Below, piece by piece: positions 25,301-35,538 of a DNA stretch of 64,000 nucleotides. How positions within the stretch are numbered: position 1 is the first letter of the stretch; the number at the start of each line of letters is the position of its first letter. Source of the stretch: Mytilisepta virgata (lineage: Eukaryota > Mollusca > Bivalvia > Mytilida > Mytilidae). The stretch is taken from contig CM051517.1 of NCBI GenBank assembly GCA_028015205.1, positions 11,952,501 through 12,016,500 of the forward strand, given 5' to 3'. The position numbers and the translations under genes are program-made. The notes under the pieces were generated by a model. That model was not told the DNA's origin, did not search any database, and worked only from the letters and a program-made list of their open reading frames with translations.

Positions 25301-28300
25301 AAAGATCGGATAGATAGATAAATTCTTGATATAAAATCCCTACATTTATTTGTTTCAGCAGCACTGTTATTGCTGTTTTTCATTTTAAAGTCGCAGTAAG
25401 GCCACTAGAATATGGGACAAAAGTCAGGATTTTTATTTATTCCCTAATGTGAATTTCCACTTTTTAGTTCGCCTCAACAAAGTTGAGGGGGGCTATTGGA
25501 GTCACCCCGGCGTTTATGTCCATGTTTGCATGGGTGTCCGTGTGCGCGTCCACAGCCAGTTTTCAGTTACTAGTTGACATAGGGTCATATATTTTTGTGT
25601 GCAGGTGCATGATGAAGAGACTGACCATGTGACATAAGATGAAGGTCACATGACCCATATTACATGGTTGACTGGCTTTAAAGTTTTATGTAAAAAATCA
25701 GTTTTGATACAAAAAATGACCTACAATCATATAACTTGGTGTGAAGATGCATCTCAAGATTTAACACAGCCTCCTACCAAAATTAGGTCACTCTTGACGT
25801 ACTTATTCATCTATATTGACATAGGTTAAGTTTAACATCCGAGTTCAGTTCTCCGATAACAAGGGACCTACAATCATAGAACTTGGTGTGAGGAAGTATC
25901 TCAGGTAGTAACACAGCCTCCCACCAAAATAAGGTCACTCTGACCTATTTATCACACTATATTGACATAGGATAAGTTTTATGTTCGAGTTCAGTTCTCA
26001 GATACCAAGGGACCTACAGTCATACTACTTGGTGTGAGGTTGCATCTAACGGAGTAAAACAGCCTCCTACCAAAATTAGGTCACTCTGACCTACTTATCT
26101 CACATCATTGACTTAGGTTTTGTTTTACGTCCAAGTTCAGTTCTCCAATACCAAGGGACCTACAATCATATTACTTGGTATAATGGTGCACCTCTGGGAG
26201 TAACACAGCCTCCGGCCAAAATTAGGTCACTCTGACTTACTTATCGCGCTTCATTTACTTATGGTAAGTTTTATGTCTGAGTTCAGTTTTCTGATGGCAA
26301 GCGACCTACAATCATATTACTTGGTGTGAGGGTGCATTTTGGGGAGTAACACAACCTCCGACCAACATTAGGTCACTCTGAACTACTTACTGTGCTTCAT
26401 TGACTTAGGTTAAGTTTTACATCTGAGTTCAGTTCTCCGATACCAAGCGACATACAATCATTACTTGCCGTAAGGGTGCATCTCGGGGAGCTACAAAGCC
26501 ACACACCAAAATTATTTGGGGAAAGATGCAAAATTTGTAATCGTAGATTTCTGGTTTGAAAGTGATGTTCCTATCCCAGTTAGTTTACTTTGCCCACTTT
26601 AGTAATTACAATCCAGATTTCAGACAATGAAATCTTCAAAGATAAATAAAATATGTACTCTCAGCAAGGATTTTGATAAATGAATTACTTAGAACATTTA
26701 CAAAGTTTTGTCATTGTTAAAGGCATTTGTTATACTTGTACAAGATCTGTTCAACAACAGAATTCGTCCTTATTTTAATACCATTAAGAAAACTCCAGTT
26801 TACTGTCACTCGGACAGCTTATCGTTTAAATTTCAGCAATGTTGCAGGATCTTGCTTTACTTTTACAGTCACTCAGTCAGCTTATTGTTTAAATTTCAGC
26901 AATGTTGCAGGATCGAGCTTTACTTGCCATTCTTGCCCACCCAGGAAACATAAGACAGTAAGACAGTCATAGATTATATAATGATAAAAAGTTTTTTAGA
27001 TAAATAGGTCAGATAAATGTATTACAAGGATATATAATAATAATTTAATTTGATTTGAATGCTGCATTTTGATTGGCTGAACAGCATAGAGCAAAATTGG
27101 TTATACTGTATAACCTGGTTTGGTCTTGTGACATCACCAATGGATTAATCAGCCACTTGTAAATTCAAAATAGTCCCATGTCATTATTGATGCTTGAATC
27201 TAGGAGTCATTGTACTTCTGTTTGAAAATTGTATTATAAGGAATATTTCCAATTTTTGAACAGGTTATACTTCAATAACATTGTTTGGGTCAGTTTACGC
27301 TTGTCATAAAGCGCTTTGCGGTTTATTATACGTAAACTCACCCAAACCAGGTTATATCGTATAACCTATTTAAAAATTGGAAACATTCCTTAAATAAATT
27401 GGTTTTTTTTTAGATAAACACTAAAACAGTACAAATACATGTATAATAATGAAAAGTTTTACAGATAAACAATTACAAGGAAAGATGTTTTGATGATATT
27501 CAACAGAACTATCATATAGTAGTGGTATTATATGAAGGGATATTTCAATCAGTCATTGTTAAAAAATCAAACAAAGAAATTTTACAATTGATTAAATTTT
27601 AAATTTAATTCATATAGAAATAGTAGCATCTACACTTTAGATAAAATATTTGTCTGCTTTCTTTGACCAACAGATTTATAGTATTTTATTCTCTCTGTAG
27701 AATTCTTGAGAAACATCCAGCCTTTGGACAGGCTGCTATGATGGTGGCTGCAGCAGTATGTGAGGAAGGTTCAAAGATGGAGACTGGGATAGAAAGACTG
27801 ACACCTGGTAAAGTGTTCTTTTTTTTATGAACTGACAGTTAACATTTGGTGATATATTGACATTTTAAACGTGCTAATTTTGATTGGTTATCATTATAAT
27901 TAGCAATAAACTGACTGGAAAGATGCTTTCAACCAGTAATAAAACTATAAATTTAGATTAGTTGGGTTTTTGGCAGCAAATAATGTAAAAAGGTAAATTT
28001 TTGTACCATCTATTTTTCACGATTTTGCAAAGAAATTTAACTTTGCTATTCCCGGTCAATATAAAGGGACAAAATATTGAAATAATCATTTGCAGCATTT
28101 TTGTTTTCCCTTTTCATCTCTGTTGCAAAAATTTCCCACTTTACAGTAATAGAACTTGTCAACACCAAGTGATTTACTGACAAATCTAGTGGCGGAGTTG
28201 TCTAGGTAGTTAGTCATGACTATAATTATCACTAGTCTGTCAACACTGAGGTTATGAGTTCAATGACACCTGTGGCGGGGTGTGTTCGACTCCAATATTA

Positions 28301-31300
28301 ATTGACAAGGATTGCCAATTTTCCTACCGAAGGTCGATGGTTCTCTCCGAGTACTCTGGCTCCCTCCACCAATAAAAACTGGCCGCCACAAAATAGCCAA
28401 ATTTGCTGAAAATGCAATTTCCTGGTACCTCCAGAATTTTGATACATTACTTGGATACCAAATTAATTCTCAGAAACTATAGGAAATATTACTTTTGCTT
28501 ATAGAAAATTTTGTTTTGTCTGAATTTGGGTAACAGCACCTAAAAAGATTGATTCAAATACCTTAAACAACATATTATTTAGGCAATTTAGCCTTCATTA
28601 GTTCCCAGACCGCTCAACAAATTTTCTAAGGAATTCTCTACAATAAATTTTGGCAAGCATGCAGAAATAATGCTTGGGTGATCAGTCGTAAATAGAGCAG
28701 ATCATCTTGTCCAAATGCATTTATAGATTCTGGTTAGCTGAATCTTTTTTATTTGTCTGAAATATCTTAAACAAACCTTAGAGATATAGTCCTTAGATTC
28801 TTCTATATCAAATTTGTTATTATTCTGTATTTTTATGTCTGATACATGTAACTACATCCGACAATGGTTGTCTTGGATTAGACATTTTGACATCCCATCT
28901 GAAGCAGTTTCCACATGAATAGTCATAGGATATAGTCAAAAATATGCCAAATGACATAGTCTTACTTTTAGAAGACTGTCATTGAATATGATTTGATAAG
29001 TAATCTGGATTTTCTCCTCAGAAACCACTAGGTCAATTAAAATTTGCTTTAATAATCTGAAATTTCAATTTCATTATTGTCTTAGATGATTTTTGTCGGG
29101 CAGTGAGTATAGCACATGCAGACTTATTGGTTAAGGAGTTGTTCAGTTGGTCTAAACCCGAAATGTCCTTTGAACAAAACTTCATGCAAGTTGTCAACTT
29201 TAAACATTATTGATTATAAATTGCAGGAGCATATTCCTTAGATCAGATGTCAGATGATGAAGATATGGAACCACAAAACAGACAGGGAACATCGGTATGA
29301 GAGTTATTTTTATCTTATAACATGTGGTGAATGATCGGGATTGCAAGTTAACATTTTCCTTTTTTATTATTAGCTCACCTGACCCAAAGGGTCAAGTGAG
29401 CTATTCTCATCACTTGGCGTCCGTCGTCCTCCGTCCTCTGTTAACTTTTACAAAAATCTTCTCCTCTGAAACTACTGGGCCAAATTAAACCAAACTTGGC
29501 CACAAGCATCATTAGGATATCTAGTTTAAAAATTGTGTCCGATGACCCTGCCTGCCAACCAACATGGCCGACATGGCTAAAAATAGAACATAGGGGTAAA
29601 CTGCAGTTTTTGTCTTATATCTCAAAAACTAAAGCAATTAGAGCAAAACTGACATGAGGTAAAAATGTTCATCAGGTCAAGATCTACCTGCCATGTTATT
29701 TTCAGACGAATCGGTCAACCCTTTGTTGGGTTATTGCCCCTGAATTGTTAATTTTAAGGAAATTTTGCAGTTTTAGGTTATTATCTTGAATATTATTACA
29801 GATAAAGACAAATTGTAAACAGCAAAAATGTTCAACAAAGTAAGATCTACAAATAAGTCAACATGACCAAAATCATTGATTGACCCCTTATAGGAGTTTT
29901 TGACCTTTAAAGATTGCATCCAGCGTAAAATTTCCTTTAAAGATCTTTTCCTCTCAAACCACTGGGCCAATTGAGACAAAACTTTGGTGAATTGGTCCTT
30001 GGCTGGCCCCCTTCCAAAATTATGTCTGGCATCCCCGACTTCCAACCGACATGGCTGCTGTTACTAAAAATAGAAAAAAAAGGGGGGTGAATTTAAAAAA
30101 TCTTCTTATATGAAACCAGTTGGAACCAAAGTTGGCAGTAATGGTTCTTTGGAGGTTCTCTTTCAGAAATATGTCCAATGACCTGGACTGTTAACCAAGA
30201 TGGCCGCCACAGCCAAACTTGGTTTAACATAGGGCCCTATGGGAAAATTCATTGAAAAATCTTCTTGTCTTAAACCACTTTAACAATTGGAACAAGACTT
30301 GGCAGCAATGGTCCTTAGATGGTCCTCTTACAGAGGTGTGTCCGATGACCTGGACTGTCAACCAAGATGGCCGCCACAACTGAACTTAGTTTGACATAGG
30401 GCCCTATAGGAAAATTCATTGAAAAATCTTCTTGTCTGAAACCAGTAGACATATTGGAGCAGGACAAGGCAGCATTGGTCCTTAGGAGGTCCTTTTTCAG
30501 AAATGAGTCTGATTTGGTGGACTGTGAACCAAGATGGCAGCCACAGCAGAACATAGGACCCAATGGGAAATTCACTCAATAATCTTCTCGTCTGAAACCA
30601 CTAAGCCAATTAGAATTAGACTTGGTACCAATGGTCCTTAGATGGTCCTCTTTTAGAATTTTGTGCGATGACCCAGACTGTCAACCAAGATGGCTGCCAC
30701 ATCCGAACTTAGTTTAACATAGGGCCCTATGGAAAAATTCATTGAAAAATCTTCTTGTCTGAAACCACTTGACATATTGGAGCCAGACTTGGCAGCATTG
30801 GTCCTTAGGAGGTCCTCTTTCAGAAATGTTTCCAATCACCCGATTTATCAACAAGATGGCTGCCACACCGAACTTTGTTAAATATTGGACCCTATAGGAA
30901 AATTCATTTAAAATTCTTCTTGTCTGAAACCGCTTAGCCAGTTGGAACAAGACTTGGCAGAAATGGTCCTTAGATGGTTCTCTTTTAGAAATGTATCCGT
31001 TACTTGAAGATGACTGCCACAGCTGAAATTAGTTTAACATAGAATCCTATAGAAAACCAGCCAAATTGACTGCAACACTTAAATTTTTAGGTCTGCTCAA
31101 GGTAAAAAGTTAAATCCAGGTGAGCGATACAGGCTCTTGAGAGCCTCTTGTTCGGAATTAGATCCCTTCTTTACAGGATAGGATTCTTCTGACAACAAAG
31201 AAATTGAGATTTGTTTCAAGAGGGAAATTCATAATGATAATTAACTCATGTATCAGATGCATTTATTATGTAATAAGTAATAGAAGAGATAATTTAACTA

Positions 31301-34300
31301 AAAAGTCAGAGTTGAATAACATGAAATTATTTATATTGGGTGTTGTAATTTAAAGAATATTTTATTTGGTAATTGTAAATCAGACTGAGTAGTATTATAC
31401 ATGTCTATTTTCTTTCTCATTGTCCTGTACATTCAATGTTATGTATTTTGTCTCTTAGGCTGGTACCCCAAGATCTGCAATTACTCCTGCACAATTAGCA
31501 GCAGCTTTAGCTGCAGCAGGAGGTTCATCTCAAGCAGGAACCAGTCAGCAGCCTCAGGTATTAGTTATAATGATAAAGTTTGTTGAAAGTAAATATGTTA
31601 TTGTGGGACAGCAAATACCATTTAAGTCATTGATTTACTTAAAATCCTTGACAAAATACATTTTCCTTTCAAATACAAACAAATATTGACTAACAATAGA
31701 ATATAAGCCTAAATATGATAAAACCTGTCAATACAATACAAAATGTCAAAGTATGCCAATACGACACATACCCGTCCAATATGCCGTATTGGACTGGTTA
31801 GTCAGTAGAGGATCATATTGGACTGGTTAGTCAATGAAAAATAATTGCGCAAGGTTTTCCGTATTGGCTTAGTTATTGGTCCTTGGCTAGCCATATTGCA
31901 ACATGGCTTACCTTGGACCAATAATTAAGCCAATATGGAAAACCTTACACAATAATACAATATTATTAACCAGTAGGGTAAAATACGTTAAAAATGCCTT
32001 ATCTTTATGAGCAAAATGAATGCATTACAGCAGGGCCATTACAGCATTTTGTTCATAATAACCGGGCCATTACAGATTTTTTTTCATAATAACCGGTTAT
32101 TACGGCTTTTTCAAAATGGCTGCTTTTTTTAATTCAAGTTCAAATGTTTATTTTCATATAAACATAAAATGTTTGTGACATATAAGTAAATAAAAAACAT
32201 TATAATTGTATATACACAAGTAAATTAGTAGTCCCCCGTCCTCAGTTCTAATGAACTTTTTATAAAGGAACCAAGTCTATTTACTTGTGATGGTGTTGAT
32301 GGGTTTAATATAAAGCTTAATTTCTTAATTTATAATACTTAAATCATCAAACCCTGGATTTTCATTTATAATTTCTGTTAAATATTTATTTCTAATACAA
32401 GAGTTTATTTTATACTCCACTTAGAAATTTCAGGATGAGCAAACTAGAACATTTTAAAACATATTTTTGAAAAAAAACTATCCGAAATTAATCTTTAAAA
32501 CTGTTCTCACAAGTTTTGCTTACTTACCATTATATTTGTGCTATTCGGATTAATGCAAATGCTATATACAAACTGGTTAATAAAAGTATTAAGAAATGGG
32601 TGTTTTCATAATGGCCCTGTTATATGTCCTCGGTCTGTAATAATGGCCTTCTGATGCTGTAATGGCCCTCGGCGTTGCCTCGGGCCATTACAGCAACCCT
32701 CAGGCCATTATTACAGACCTTGGACATATAACAGTGCCATTATGAAAACACCCATTCATTAATACTATAATATAGCATAGAAACATCTCCTGCATATGAT
32801 TATAGAAGTGAAATTTATAATAGATTAATTTTTTTATTCTTACATTTCCTATTGCACATTTATATGATCTTATTTGACAAGGATTGCCAGTTATACCATA
32901 TGTCAGTGTTTCCATTTGGGTATGCCTTCTTTGTCTACCAATAAAAACTGTCCACCTCGATATAGCCAATTGCACTGAAGCCTGAAGGTTGCATAAAACC
33001 CAGTAATATTGAATATATGTGTTATATTAAAATTTGTACTTTTCATGTGAATTTATTCACCCCAAATGAAAGAAAAGGGTGCTATATTAGTACTGAACTT
33101 GTTACACTGTTTAAATATATTTTAAAGATTTCAGTATGCACTGAAAACTTTCATGGACATGCCTGCCCTTGTTAAATTTTTTGTATTTGGGATATAAAAG
33201 AAAACATATATTGTCATGATGGGAACATGGTGATACATGTATATATTACTAATTTTATGTTTCTCTATCAGATATCTAATTATATAAGTTCTGTGCATTG
33301 ATTGATTTCATAATGAATAAGATATATTGTATGCAGGTCAGGAATGCAGTTACAATTTTCTTATAATATTTTCTCCAACTTTAAAAAGATGAAACAATGA
33401 AAATAATATGTTACAGGCTCCTTATAATAAGGGTTTTGGATTATAGATGGCAGGTGATCAATATAAGCTTCTAGTCTGCCATATTTTATTGCAGGAGTCC
33501 AGTAGTTTTGGCAGTGGACCACCAATCATTACCAGTGATTTTTTTTCTCAAGCTATAAATCAAGCCCAAAGACAAACTGCACCTTCTGATGTATGTACAA
33601 TTAGTTAGTTTTTGTTATAGATAATTTCATATTAAGTATCTTGTGAATTATGTTTAGTTTGAAACAAAGATTTTCTCATACAGTGGAACCTGTGTAAAAT
33701 GAATAGCTGTGGGAGAAATATGGTTTTCAGAGGGCTGGTTTAGGGGAATTCCCCTTTATAACATCTTTAGAGCATTCCTTACATTTATTTAGTTTGTTAA
33801 AAAACTATAGTACAAACAAACGAACAAAAATTGAAAACCCCAGAGTTTACATAATGGTATTCCTCATTTTATCAAATTTTATGTTTGATCTCCATGTGCT
33901 GATGCAAAAAGGTACAGTGTTTTCCCTAGAAATGTTTTGAAGCATAGGGGGATTGATTGAAAGGATGGTAGTAAAGTTTTCTAAGGATGGGGGTAAAAAA
34001 AAATATATAGTATTGTAAGGAGTTTTAAAATTTCAAAGCATGGGGACCTGAAATTAATGCATGGGGGTACCACCATGCATAAACCCTCTAGGGAAAACAC
34101 TGAAGCTATCCATAGTTAATTTATTCCACTGTTCATTTGAGCTAATACAAAAAATCCATCTTAATCAGTTTTTAGTTCGCCTCAACGAATTTGAGGGGGA
34201 CTATTGGAGTCACCCCGCCATCCACGTCCATGTGCGTGTCTGCGTCCACAGCCTGTTCTCAGTTACTAGTTGACATAGGGTCATATATTTTGTGTGCAGG

Positions 34301-35538
34301 TGCATGATGAAGAGACTGACCATGTGACATAAGATGATGGTCACATGACCCATATTACATGGTTGACTGGCTTTTAAGTTTGATATACAAAGTGACCTAC
34401 AATCATATTACTTAATCTGGGAGTAACACAGCCTCCCACCAAAATTAGGTCACTCTGACTTACTTATCACACTTCATTGACTTAGGTTAAGTTTTATGTC
34501 CAAGTTCAATTCTCCGATACCAAGGGACCTACAATCATTTTACGTGGTGTGAGGGTGCATCTCAGGATGTCACACAGCCTCCCACCAAAATTAGGTCAGG
34601 TTCAGTTTTCTCATACCAAGCGACCTACAATCATATTACTTGGTGTCAGGGTGCATTTCGGGGAGTAACACAACCTCCGACCAACATTAGGTCACTCTGA
34701 CCTACATGTACTTACTGCGCTTAATTGACTTAGCTTAAGTTTTACATCTGGAGTTCAGTTCTCCGATACCAAGCAACCTACAATCATTACTTGCTGTAAG
34801 GGTGCATCTCTGGGAGCTATACAGCCACACACCAAAATTAGTGGGGGAACAAGGCGAACTTTGTAATCATAGATTTCTGGTTATATATGACAAATTAAAC
34901 AATTATGTAGCAAACAATTTTGAACTGAGTCTTTTAATGTAAACACCCATGTTATAAGAATCCATCTTGATTCGTGCGAAAGATAACGAGCTGAAACCAC
35001 AAGTGAATGAACAATTGGACATACAAGTCAATCAAGTTATTGTTAAACATTTATAAATTAGTGCAAGACTGTACATTTGGTCTAGAGCACATTTTTACCA
35101 TTTTCGTAAAGAGTACAGAACTGAAATAAAAGGGAGCAATTTTTCCAGAGATCTCAGAATTTAAAGAACTTGGATCAATGTTTTTCCTATCACAGTAGAT
35201 TTTCCAAAGGCTGTATAATTTTGTAGACCTAGTCCTGTCTCATTAGTAGATTTGCTTTAAGATGGAACCACTATACTGCCATCACCAATTTGTAGGTTGA
35301 TGTTCTGGACGGGCTGGGGAGATTATTATACACACAAAAATGATTGTCTAATGTTACTTGTTTGCTGTATAGATAAAAAAGTGAAATTGAAAGAGAATAT
35401 TTAATCTTGTAGGATCAGATCCAGCAGTTAAGAGATATGGGTATAACAGATGAAGCATTAGCCAGAAGAGCATTACAGGCAACTGGAGGAGATCTTCAAG
35501 CAGCTCTTGATCTTATTTTTGGAGATGGACATTTTTAA
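22336..35538 (+). CDS. UBL7: Ubiquitin-like protein 7, complete
   Basis: Exons: 22336-22477, 23023-23142, 23806-23885, 25062-25146, 26900-26957, 27701-27807, 29227-29294, 31459-31557, 33495-33590, 35413-35538 (981 nt, 326 residues; human 380). Start context CAACAATGG. Residues ~1-87 are a ubiquitin-like domain (ELIYCGKKLQDDQQLESTGL). Residues ~90-200 match the conserved UBL7 middle (NNVIAASPGLEKDSVAL, MLQDRALLAILAHPG). An acidic patch MSDDEDM is at ~210. A Gln/Ala-rich linker with ITPAQLAAALAAAGG and PPIITSDFFSQAINQAQ precedes the C-terminal UBA (286-326, QLRDMGITDEALARRALQAT). Family members bind ubiquitin through the UBA; the human protein has been linked to innate immune signalling. Every intron carries repeats. 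Function here is by homology. Confidence 0.94.
23919..24492 (+). repeat. family A tandem-core repeat, copy 2
   Basis: Starts with the family hairpin (CTCAACGAAGTTGAG), followed by the GACTAATGGAGTACCCCCAG and AGAGACTGACCATGTGACAT blocks, then ~1.7 core units, ending AACGAGGCGAACTTTCTAGT. UBL7 intron 3. Confidence 0.8.
24493..24765 (+). repeat. possible dispersed repeat next to family A
   Basis: Opens TTGTCCCCTCACCAATGAAG and GCGAGGGGATATAGTAATGC, and closes GGCGAGGGGATACCACGC. The opening forms a loose hairpin (CCCCTC/GAGGGG). Only one copy in the window, so the repeat call rests on style and recollection. Confidence 0.35.
25468..26555 (+). repeat. family A tandem-core repeat, copy 3 (longest)
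   Basis: Complete-looking: hairpin CCTCAACAAAGTTGAGG, head with CCACAGCCAGTTTTCAGTTA and GACTGACCATGTGACATAAG, about five ~145-bp core units, tail GGGGAAAGATGCAAAATTTG. UBL7 intron 4. Confidence 0.85.
26798..26923 (+). repeat. 63-bp tandem duplication of UBL7 exon 5 acceptor
   Basis: Two copies with period 63. Each has CAGCTTAT(T/C)GTTTAAATTTCAG followed by the exon 5 start CAATGTTGCAGGATC. The downstream acceptor (AG ending 26899) is the functional one by frame. Use of the upstream acceptor (exon from 26837) reads into an in-frame TAA within the second copy. Confidence 0.93.
27238..27391. repeat. fold-back hairpin element in UBL7 intron 5
   Basis: Arms of ~70 nt: left AAGGAATATTTCCAATTTTT and CAGTTTACGC; right GTAAACTCACCCAAACCAGG and AAAAATTGGAAACATTCCTT. 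A short GC-rich loop (GCGCTTTGCGG) separates them. Imperfect palindrome, MITE-like. Confidence 0.85.
28188..28412 (+). mobile_element. tRNA-derived SINE
   Basis: Related to the SINE at 61718: GTCTAGGTAGTTAGTCATGA, CTGTGGCGGGGTGTGTTCGA, TTGACAAGGATTGCCAATTT and CCAATAAAAACTGGCCGCCA blocks in the same order. The A-box-like GGCGGAGTTGTCTAGG is decayed and the (AAAC)n tail is missing. UBL7 intron 6. Confidence 0.8.
29370..31145 (+). repeat. family B tandem-core repeat, copy 2 (longest)
   Basis: Starts TTAGCTCACCTGACCCAAAG, with a unique head to ~29930, then about seven ~155-bp units (AAAATTCATTGAAAAATCTT, GACTTGGCAGCAATGGTCCT, AACCAAGATGGCCGCCACA). Ends CCAGGTGAGCGATACAGGCT with the hairpin GGCTCTTGAGAGCC and CTTG. 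Fills most of UBL7 intron 7. Several short minus-strand frames here simply follow the unit. Confidence 0.85.
31846..31951. repeat. fold-back hairpin element
   Basis: 40-nt arms (left AAGGTTTTCCGTATTGGCTT, right its complement with few mismatches) around a 24-nt loop that is itself partly palindromic (AGCCAT/ATGGCT). Flanking ACTGGTTAGTC and AACCAGTAGG extend the symmetry. UBL7 intron 8. Confidence 0.85.
32147..32440 (-). mobile_element. probable retroelement 3' end
   Basis: On the minus strand this reads into GAAAATAAACATTTGAACTT and an A/T-simple end, with an AATAAA-like hexamer, resembling a LINE 3' UTR with a TTGAA-type tail. No coding part. It separates the two fold-back elements of this intron. 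Confidence 0.35.
32595..32756. repeat. 162-bp near-perfect hairpin
   Basis: Arms of 74-75 nt (left AATGGGTGTTTTCATAATGG and CTGTAATAATGGCC; right the complement) around a ~13-nt loop. Related GGGCCATTACAG and AATAACCGG blocks lie at 32030-32105, so the element may be larger. UBL7 intron 8; the transcript would contain a long duplex. Confidence 0.9.
32872..32983 (+). mobile_element. SINE 3'-half fragment
   Basis: Contains TTGACAAGGATTGCCAGTTA and CCAATAAAAACTGTCCACC, corresponding to the body of the SINE at 61718. Head and tail missing. Confidence 0.65.
33915..34102. mobile_element. 188-bp hAT-like MITE
   Basis: Terminal inverted repeats CAGTGTTTTCCCTAGA / TCTAGGGAAAACACTG, both perfect over 16 bp. 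CAGTG ends fit hAT elements. An 8-bp target duplication is not evident. UBL7 intron 9, 66 bases before family A copy 4. Confidence 0.75.
34168..34880 (+). repeat. family A tandem-core repeat, copy 4
   Basis: Starts TTTTTAGTTCGCCTCAACGA with a hairpin containing one mismatch, then the standard head and about three core units, and ends GGGGGAACAAGGCGAACTTT. UBL7 intron 9. Confidence 0.85.

Noticed and set aside
23919..26555. CRISPR-like array from regular ~150-bp spacing
   Set aside because: Whole units repeat without unique spacers and the genome is eukaryotic; it is a tandem-core transposable repeat.
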